This document shows positions 58,303 through 64,000 of a stretch of DNA of 64,000 nt, one piece after another. This DNA is from an uncultured Poribacteria bacterium (GTDB taxonomy: Bacteria; Poribacteria; WGA-4E; WGA-3G), in assembly GCA_951828515.1 (NCBI GenBank), contig OX639992.1, positions 434,001 to 498,000 on the forward strand, in the 5' to 3' direction. Each line of letters begins with the position of its first letter. Within the stretch, counting starts at the first letter, position 1. The position numbers and the translations under genes were made by a program. A model generated the notes under the pieces. That model was not told where the DNA came from. It ran no database searches and was given only the letters and a program-made list of their open reading frames with translations.

Positions 58303-59307
58303 TTAATTACTCAAATTCTGTGCGATAAGCACCAAATCCAGAATGTTAACAGTGCCATCGCCGGTGACATCTGCGTCAGAATCGGATTCTCCGAAGCGAG
58401 AAGCCACGAAAGTGAGGTCCAAGATATTCACAACGCCATCTTCATTTATATCGTAAGGCATCGGTTCAGGCATAACATCTTCCTCAACAGGCTGTTCAGG
58501 CACAATATCCTCCTCCGCAGGAGGTTCGGGTGTCGTAACATCTTCCTCAGCAGGCGATTCAGGCACAGGGTCTTCCTCAGAAGCGGGTTCAGGTGTAACA
58601 TCTTCCTCTGTTGTATCAGGTTCTGTAGGCACGGTTAGCAGATTGGAACTTACCAAACCAAAGATCAAATCATCGTTGTTGTCAAACTGGACGGGCCCTA
58701 TATCTGGGGCGAACCATTGGTGCGTATTCGACTCGTAATTTAAGAATCCACCGGCAGTGAAATGCACATTTAACTGCACCTTGGCGCAGTTTTGGAATGT
58801 CCCAGCTGGGGTAATCACATCCTCAAATCCAACAACTTTAAAATTAGTGACACTTCTCCCAGATGTGGCGAGTCCGATTTCCAGTTTCGCTTCTACATCC
58901 ACTGCTATCTCCCATTCATCGCCCAGTTCCAACTGTAAAGGGAAAAAAGTAACAGGTGTTGGAAAATCCGCAGTCACGATAGCAGAAATAATTTTGAATT
59001 CCAAGATAGTGCTATGGAGTTTAATGGCTTCGTCCCCGACAGTCAGAAAATACCTGTCGGTGTCACTGTCTCCAGTGCTGAGTTCCTCGGTCCTAATTTT
59101 CAGAAGGATACGCTCTTCACCGTCAATAATTTCGGGTCCCTCAAGCGTATAGGTGCTCTGCTCCTCACCATCTACACTTTCCAAAACCCACGTATTCCCG
59201 ATGTCTGCGGGATAATAATTCTGTGCTGTTGCAGTCAATACGAAAGCCGCGGTGAAACTCAAAAGTAGGATGGGGTTGATGATATAGGAAGACGCTATCT
59301 TTTTCAT
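58303..59307 (-). CDS. secreted protein with C-terminal dockerin-like repeats
   Basis: 334 residues from the ATG at 59307 (AAAGGA 10 bases before); the frame is open to a TTG at 59325. Signal peptide ends VLTATA. Domain QNYYPADIGNTWVLESVDG to about residue 200 is the same as in the two neighbouring genes. A linker of Pro/Glu repeats (PAEEDVTTPEPPAEEDI) follows, and two dockerin repeats end the protein (DINEDGVVNILDL and DVTGDGTVNILDL). Calcium ligands at Asp, Asn/Gly and Asp positions are preserved. Probably attached to a scaffold or surface. Confidence 0.85.
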   Translation of the reverse strand: MKKIASSYIINPILLLSFTAAFVLTATAQNYYPADIGNTWVLESVDGEEQSTYTLEGPEIIDGEERILLKIRTEELSTGDSDTDRYFLTVGDEAIKLHSTILEFKIISAIVTADFPTPVTFFPLQLELGDEWEIAVDVEAKLEIGLATSGRSVTNFKVVGFEDVITPAGTFQNCAKVQLNVHFTAGGFLNYESNTHQWFAPDIGPVQFDNNDDLIFGLVSSNLLTVPTEPDTTEEDVTPEPASEEDPVPESPAEEDVTTPEPPAEEDIVPEQPVEEDVMPEPMPYDINEDGVVNILDLTFVASRFGESDSDADVTGDGTVNILDLVLIAQNLSN

Positions 59308-59321
59308 GATTTTTGTTCCTT

Positions 59322-60095
59322 TCAATTAACGGAGTTTTCAAGTTTCAGTTGCGTGCGTACGGCTTGCCGCACTTCTTCACACATACCGACAGCATGTTGT
59401 GTATCGTCGGGCGTTGCTGAGCCGCCAGGGTAGCGGGGGTCTACTGCGTATTCTGTAATTATCCTAAAATCAGGTTGCCAAGGGGACCATTCGGGCAGCG
59501 TTGGTAGAATCAACGCCAATAGGTCTTCGAGATTGTGTGTCCTTGGAACAGGCATGTTCGCTTCCTGGAGCCACGCCTTGAGGTATTTTTCGATACACTG
59601 TTGTACATGGAAACAGATAGAATTATGGCCTGGATTCGGTGACCGCCGAAGCCATTTTGCTGCATTATAATCTTCTTCAGCCTTCTCTATCCATTCCAAC
59701 GTCAATGGGTTCATGCAGTCTTCCTCGTGTTTGATGGGGTTCGGCATCGTGCTGGCGGGGTGTTCTCTGCTGTAATGGATGTCGGATCCATGAAGGCGTT
59801 TCCCTTTTTCGGTAATCTCTCGGAGAAACCAATCGTTATACGAGACGCGATAAGCGATCTCTTCGGGTGAACGGACTAAGAGATCCAGACCGAAATGGTA
59901 TGGGATGCGTTGCCGTATCTCTATCGCTTTGTTGCGAAACTCGGATTTGGGAATATCCATGACGACGAGCAGATCTACATCCGAGTCTTCGGTGGGGGTG
60001 CCGTAGGCATAAGAACCGAAGAGAATGACTTGTAGTGGTGCGAATTCGCGCACGATGTCGTTCGTTATGGCTTGAATCTCTTTCTGAGTAACCAT
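59322..60095 (-). CDS. single-chain MNT nucleotidyltransferase-HEPN protein
   Basis: 257 residues. N-terminal MNT domain: GSYAYGTPTEDSDVDLLV (Gly27-Ser28, Asp39, Asp41) and Asp71 give the complete nucleotidyltransferase site. The C-terminal HEPN domain (about 130-250) has AEEDYNAAKWLRRSPNPGHNSICFHVQQCIEKYLKAWL (shown only in pieces elsewhere) and PVPRTHNLEDLL with an Rx1H at 185-187. In most genomes these are two genes forming a toxin-antitoxin pair with AMPylation of HEPN; here they are one frame. Met128 has GAGGAA 6 bases upstream, so HEPN could also be made separately. GTAAGGAGG precedes the first ATG. Confidence 0.85.
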   Translation of the reverse strand: MVTQKEIQAITNDIVREFAPLQVILFGSYAYGTPTEDSDVDLLVVMDIPKSEFRNKAIEIRQRIPYHFGLDLLVRSPEEIAYRVSYNDWFLREITEKGKRLHGSDIHYSREHPASTMPNPIKHEEDCMNPLTLEWIEKAEEDYNAAKWLRRSPNPGHNSICFHVQQCIEKYLKAWLQEANMPVPRTHNLEDLLALILPTLPEWSPWQPDFRIITEYAVDPRYPGGSATPDDTQHAVGMCEEVRQAVRTQLKLENSVN

Positions 60096-60147
60096 GCTCG
60101 CCTCCTTACTTTATTAAGGCACCACCTAACCACCTAACACCATCCTG

Positions 60148-60176
60148 TTGACTTTTTGCAAGCTTCGTGTGATAAT
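60148..60176 (+). promoter_or_regulatory. promoter for the SDR gene at 60277
   Basis: TTGACT, 17-base spacer, GATAAT, 101 bases before the ATG. Confidence 0.55.
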
Positions 60177-60276
60177 AAGAGTATATTACTATATTTATTG
60201 CGATTTTGCAAGAAGGAAAAGAGCGCAGTGTCAACTTGACTGCGTGCCACAAAAAACAGCAAAAGGAGAAACATAC

Positions 60277-61008
60277 ATGCGTTTAGAAGGACAGGTTGCG
60301 ATTGTTACAGGTGGTGGTGGAGGTATTGGGAAAGCAACGTGTCTCGCGTTCGCTAAAGAAGGTGCGGATATTGTAATCCCTGAAGTGAATATAGCGAATG
60401 CGGAAGCGGCTTCAGCAGAAATAACTGCGATCGGCAGGCAATGTCGGGTGATTGAAACGGATGTAGCGGATGGCGATTCTGTGCGCAAGATGGTTCAGGA
60501 AACACTCGACACGTTCGGACGGATCGATATTTTAGTCAATAATGCTGGCATTTTTAGTTACACGCGTATCGATGCATGCACGGAATCGGAATGGGATCGG
60601 ATGATGGCGGTGAACCTCAAGGGTCCGTTCCTCTGTTCACAAGCAGTAATGGAGACGATGAAAACACAACGCTCCGGACGGATCATCAACCTCGGTTCGC
60701 TGGCGGGACAGGTCGGAGGCTTGGTTGCTTCTGCTCCGTACTCCGCTTCAAAAGCGGGTGTCATGTGCCTGACGAAATCGTTGGCGCGTGTGCTCGGAGA
60801 GTACGGAATTACGGTAAACTCCATCGCCCCCGGAGTAGCGGCAACGGAGATGGCGAAAAACCATCCCGATATGACAGATCAGATTCCGTTAGGACGCGTC
60901 GCTGATGCCTCAGAAATTGCGAGTGCTATCCTCTTCCTTGCTTCGGAAGAGGGGCAGTATGTGACGGGTGCGACACTTGATGTCAATGGTGGGATACGGA
61001 TGGCTTAA
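60277..61008 (+). CDS. short-chain dehydrogenase/reductase (FabG-like)
   Basis: 243 residues from the ATG at 60277 (AAAAGGAG 7 bases upstream). Cofactor motif TGGGGGIG (11-18), NNAG (88-91), Ser141, and catalytic YSASK (Tyr155, Lys159), plus the PG motif SIAPGVAATEM. A complete classical SDR of 3-oxoacyl-ACP reductase type, more likely a sugar or polyol dehydrogenase in this context. Followed 100 bases later by an AKR gene on the same strand. Confidence 0.9.
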   Translation: MRLEGQVAIVTGGGGGIGKATCLAFAKEGADIVIPEVNIANAEAASAEITAIGRQCRVIETDVADGDSVRKMVQETLDTFGRIDILVNNAGIFSYTRIDACTESEWDRMMAVNLKGPFLCSQAVMETMKTQRSGRIINLGSLAGQVGGLVASAPYSASKAGVMCLTKSLARVLGEYGITVNSIAPGVAATEMAKNHPDMTDQIPLGRVADASEIASAILFLASEEGQYVTGATLDVNGGIRMA

Positions 61009-61108
61009 GTAGTTTTAACCATCAACTCGTGCTTTGCTGTCTTGTATCGGAGTCGAGTAGATGGTTAAAGTTTTCAGTTATCAGTTTTCAGTTAAGAAGG
61101 AGAAAAAT

Positions 61109-62110
61109 ATGGAATATAGAACACTCGGACGAGCAGGCGTGAAGGTTTCGCCGCTCTGTCTCGGTACAATGATGTTCGGTGGACCGACAAATGAAAAGGA
61201 TTCAATTCGGATTATCCACAAGGCACTGGATGCGGGCATTAATTTTATGGACACCGCGAACGTCTATAATGATGGTGAATCGGAGCGGATTATTGGGAAG
61301 GCGGTACGCGAAGATAGAGAAAAATGGGTCATTGCCACGAAAGTCCACGGCAATATGGGAGATGATGTGAATGCAGCAGGTTCACACCGATTCCATATCA
61401 TGTCGGCGGTAGAAGCGAGCCTGAAACGCCTCGATACAGATCACATTGATGTCTATTACTTGCACCGTTGGGATGCCTCCACGCGAATTGAGGAATCGTT
61501 ACGGACTTTGGACGATTGTGTAAGACAAGGAAAGGTGCGCTACATCGCCTGTTCCAACTTTCAGGCGTGGCGTATTTGCGAAGCACTTTGGACAAGCGAA
61601 AAACAGGGGCTGGAAGAGTTCGTGTGTGTCCAACCGCTTTATAACATTGTGAACCGAGATCCTGAGGTAGAGTTGCTGCCGTTCTGTGAGAAATATGGCG
61701 TGGGGGTTGTGCCGTATAGCCCGTTGGCGCGAGGCGTGTTGGCTGGTAAGTATTTGTCCGGCAAAAAGCCACCTACGGGTTCACGAGCAGCACGTAAGGA
61801 TAGACGAATTTTGCAGACGGAACTCCGCGAGGAAAGTTACGAAGTCGCGCAAAAACTCAAACCGCTGGCGGATGCGCACGGTAAAACACTGACGCAATTT
61901 TCTTTGGCGTGGGTGCTGGCAAATCCGACAATTAGCTCTACTATCATCGGACCGCGCACAATGAAACAATTAGAGGATAACTTGGGGTGTTTAGATTGCA
62001 CGCTAACGGAAGCCGACGAGGCAACTATCAACGAGCTTGTTCCACCCGGAGAACATACGGGCAAAGGATATAACGATCCTGCGTATCCGGTATTGGGACG
62101 GTTCAGATAA
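61109..62110 (+). CDS. aldo/keto reductase
   Basis: 333 residues from the ATG at 61109 (AAGGAG 7 bases upstream). Asp48, Tyr53, Lys78 and His119 form the complete tetrad; ISSTIIGPRTMKQLEDNL near the end binds the NADPH phosphate. Closely like the gene at 38342. Reduces an aldehyde or sugar. The space before it has degenerate TTTTCAGTTATCAGTT repeats. Confidence 0.9.
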   Translation: MEYRTLGRAGVKVSPLCLGTMMFGGPTNEKDSIRIIHKALDAGINFMDTANVYNDGESERIIGKAVREDREKWVIATKVHGNMGDDVNAAGSHRFHIMSAVEASLKRLDTDHIDVYYLHRWDASTRIEESLRTLDDCVRQGKVRYIACSNFQAWRICEALWTSEKQGLEEFVCVQPLYNIVNRDPEVELLPFCEKYGVGVVPYSPLARGVLAGKYLSGKKPPTGSRAARKDRRILQTELREESYEVAQKLKPLADAHGKTLTQFSLAWVLANPTISSTIIGPRTMKQLEDNLGCLDCTLTEADEATINELVPPGEHTGKGYNDPAYPVLGRFR

Positions 62111-62185
62111 GTGTAAAGCGCGTGGCGGTGGAATTGTTCGTAGGACTTGTGTAATTTTAGCGGATGGTGCGGTTAGATGAAGATT

Positions 62186-62306
62186 AAGAATTTAATCGGA
62201 TAGTTTTTACCGATACCCGGTGCGGTTAGGAAACCGCACCTACCGGGCCTGGGGGAACATAGAATTACCCAAAAACCCTCATGAAACCGCACCTACCGGG
62301 TTCAGA
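62186..62306. repeat. REP hairpin region behind the aldo/keto reductase gene
   Basis: GGTGCGGTTAGGAAACCGCA + CCTAC at 62219-62244, a second partial copy at 62283-62297, and AAGAATTTAATCGG, which occurs in the 750-bp element at 12012. No gene in 62111-62355. Confidence 0.6.
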
Positions 62307-62355
62307 GCGCGAACTTCGGCTGGTTTCCCAGCGAGTCCCTCCATAAGGGATTTGC

Positions 62356-63231
62356 TCACCTGAGCCACGATAAGATTCTGGAAAAGGCACGAGAATGCTC
62401 TTTGACGAGGAAGAAATTTCTTTTGGGTGAATCAGAAAGCTTCTTACATCGCCGGATAGAATATTTCTTGATTTCATAAAGTTGATACCCTAAATCTGCA
62501 ACGTAATTTTCTATCTCTCCGAACATGGTCTGATTTGTTTCCCCAACATCTTTCAACTCCGCCATTAAGAGAGGTGCGTGCGTTTTTAAGCAGTGCTCAC
62601 CACCACGTAGCACCTCTAATTGATACCCCTCTACATCAATCTTGATGAAATCCGGAACTGGAAGTTCCTGGGTGAGATTGTCAATCGTATCAAGCGTTAC
62701 ACGTTCCGATGCCGCTCGTCCGTTGGGATACTTTAAGGAAGCAGTGCCTTCGGCAAGTCCCGCCTCGGCGTAGTAGAGATGCCGTTGTTCTACCGTGTCA
62801 CCAAGCCCTTTATTGACAACAGTAACATTCGTGAACCGATTCAGAGAGACATTCTCATGAAGGTAGCCACAGGTACGTAAAGCAGGTTCAAATGCGACGA
62901 CAGTACCAGCATCTTCAACCCGTGAGGCGAGGAGACACGTATAAAACCCGATGTTCGCCCCGATGTCCCAACAGACATCTCCCGGCTGAATAATCTTCAG
63001 GAGTTTGGTAACGACATGCCTCTCATCATGCGTCCCGTAAAAATAGAGATACTGGTGCTCAGGATTCGTGAGATTGACTTTCAGTCGGAAACCGTATTTG
63101 CTCTCAAAGACAGCAATAGGGTCATCCGGTGTAATCAAATCCCTTGTTAACTTTAACAGCAAACGTTTCCCGTCAGTGATTGGACACCATCGGAGGTAGT
63201 TACGGACAAGATAGTTGAGAGGCAGGTTCAT
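62356..63231 (-). CDS. FkbM-family methyltransferase
   Basis: 291 residues. SAM motif I WDIGANIGFYTCLLASRV, acidic GTVVAFEPAL, and the FkbM-specific IKIDVEGYQLEVLRGGE near residue 215. These enzymes O-methylate sugars or polyketides, often on surface glycans. The start ATG overlaps the stop of the PhyH gene by four bases (ATGA, 63228-63231), so both are translated together, methylation and hydroxylation of the same product being plausible. Confidence 0.9.
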   Translation of the reverse strand: MNLPLNYLVRNYLRWCPITDGKRLLLKLTRDLITPDDPIAVFESKYGFRLKVNLTNPEHQYLYFYGTHDERHVVTKLLKIIQPGDVCWDIGANIGFYTCLLASRVEDAGTVVAFEPALRTCGYLHENVSLNRFTNVTVVNKGLGDTVEQRHLYYAEAGLAEGTASLKYPNGRAASERVTLDTIDNLTQELPVPDFIKIDVEGYQLEVLRGGEHCLKTHAPLLMAELKDVGETNQTMFGEIENYVADLGYQLYEIKKYSIRRCKKLSDSPKRNFFLVKEHSRAFSRILSWLR

Positions 63232-64000
63232 CCCCAGGCCTCAAGTCCTAACAACTTTTTGCCGAGTTCGGTCAGATACGCGGTATCGCCGGATTCATGC
63301 TCTTTTTCTTCACGTTCGCCACTAAAACCCGCCATCCGCTCTTTCCATGCGTTGATACGGCGTTCGCGTGCTTCCGGATTCGCTTCTCCTGACGGGGACA
63401 TAGTGATGTATTGTGCAACACGTGGCGCATCACCCGTGTTGATACCGGCACTATGAGGCAACGCACTGTGCCAAATAACGAGATCACCGGCTTTTCCGGG
63501 CACAGGCACTGCGCCGAGTGCCACTAAATCTTGTTGCCTCGGGTCAGCATCCGACGGAAGACTCTTTATCCACTCCTCAATCCTATTGTGGAACCCAGGC
63601 ACACATGTAAATGCCCCTTGATTGGCAGCAGTATCGGTAAGATAAAGCACACCTTGGACGTGGAACCGGAAAGGAAGGTCTACAGACGCATCCCAATGGA
63701 GACCTAAGTTTGTCCGTTCAAATTTTCCAGAAAGGTTGGGTGGACTCATGCTGGCACGGTCGAAACTCACCCAAAGTTTCTCATTATCCCAAATCTCGGT
63801 GAAAGCTTGATGCACGCGCGGATATTGACGAGTTGCCCATAGAGCCGGGTGCTGATAGATTTCGACCATGATGCCTTTACGAGGCGGGTCGGGATACCAA
63901 GTGTCTGGATCGTTGGCATCCATCTCAAGGAAATCCCAGACGGCTTGTGCCACATTCTGTATTAATTCTGGGGGTGCGGCATTGCGGATAACGACATAAC
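63228..64000 (-). CDS. PhyH-family oxygenase (5' end outside window)
   Basis: The frame is open from the window edge to the stop at 63228, about 257 residues; the part before the GTG at 63953 reads YVVIRNAAPPELIQN, the usual PhyH N-terminus, so the true start lies beyond the window. Metal ligands His and Asp in LHWDASVD, distal His in ALPHSAG, 2-oxoglutarate Arg in APRVAQYITM. A conserved GVLYLTDTAANQGAFTCVPGFH strand pair follows (in parts). Upstream gene of FkbM methyltransferase with overlapping stop/start. Confidence 0.88.
   Translation of the reverse strand, partial: YVVIRNAAPPELIQNVAQAVWDFLEMDANDPDTWYPDPPRKGIMVEIYQHPALWATRQYPRVHQAFTEIWDNEKLWVSFDRASMSPPNLSGKFERTNLGLHWDASVDLPFRFHVQGVLYLTDTAANQGAFTCVPGFHNRIEEWIKSLPSDADPRQQDLVALGAVPVPGKAGDLVIWHSALPHSAGINTGDAPRVAQYITMSPSGEANPEARERRINAWKERMAGFSGEREEKEHESGDTAYLTELGKKLLGLEAWG

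Noticed and set aside
1-64000. tRNA, rRNA or riboswitch genes
   Set aside because: I saw no cloverleaf with a TTCGA loop in context and no rRNA-like stretch; a covariance-model search would be needed to exclude small RNAs.

Overview
The window looks like an uncultivated, sugar-scavenging Gram-negative bacterium with a repeat-rich genome of moderate GC. The protein families present are typical of Candidatus Poribacteria and related planctomycete-like lineages. They include four phytanoyl-CoA dioxygenase-family (PhyH) oxygenases, four Gfo/Idh/MocA oxidoreductases, three aldo/keto reductases, two LamG secreted proteins, PQQ-type beta-propellers, a GH32 enzyme with GH43-like propellers, dockerin and FlgD-type C-terminal domains, and a TonB-dependent receptor. 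The taxonomic assignment is inference from gene content; there is no rRNA gene, and I saw no tRNA or CRISPR array.

Layout. 1-3.2 kb: secreted PQQ-propeller/lipoprotein operon (first gene cut by the window edge). 3.6-6.5 kb: PhyH oxygenase plus a large glycosidase-like protein. 6.8-10.2 kb: LamG protein, a ThDP-dependent enzyme, a HIT protein. 10.2-11.8 kb: AAA ATPase with a broken PIN-nuclease remnant. 11.8-12.7 kb: a 750-bp non-autonomous element in a dispersed repeat. 12.9-23 kb: DUF2007-like protein, cupin, two GH43-like propellers flanking a GH32 enzyme, a zinc-finger kinase, an MFS transporter and an aldo/keto reductase. 23.3-27.2 kb: dehydrogenase, HAD phosphatase, GNAT, LamG. 27.4-34.1 kb: Rieske, amidohydrolase, PhyH, class-III aminotransferase, PhyH-HEAT fusion and SDR. 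34.1-38.2 kb: tandem array, MacB-like permease and adaptor without an ATPase. 38.3-49.3 kb: sugar dehydrogenases, S10 peptidase, SelA/DgaE-like PLP enzyme, Mrp ATPase, ThuA protein. 49.7-54.5 kb: TonB receptor, sugar isomerase-like protein with an (alpha/alpha)-barrel-like partner. 54.9-59.3 kb: three related secreted proteins ending in dockerin or FlgD-like modules. 59.3-64 kb: MNT-HEPN protein, SDR, aldo/keto reductase, FkbM methyltransferase and a PhyH gene cut by the window edge.

How it works together. Most genes suit uptake and oxidative or isomerising breakdown of diverse sugars and small organic molecules: extracellular binding or hydrolysis (LamG, GH32, GH43-like, dockerin proteins), import (TonB, MFS), then NAD(P)-dependent oxidation (Gfo/Idh, AKR, SDR), isomerisation, and non-haem iron oxygenation.

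The most unusual content is in the intergenic DNA. Many hairpins of quite different stem sequence are followed by the same CTAC (GTAG on the other strand), the foot known from REP elements moved by RAYT transposases. A second family, reading CCGCAAGG-AAAATTAAA on the minus strand, lies directly in front of four start codons and seems to supply their ribosome-binding leaders; in front of one gene it has been amplified into six 114-bp units. MITE-like elements also build the end of at least one gene.
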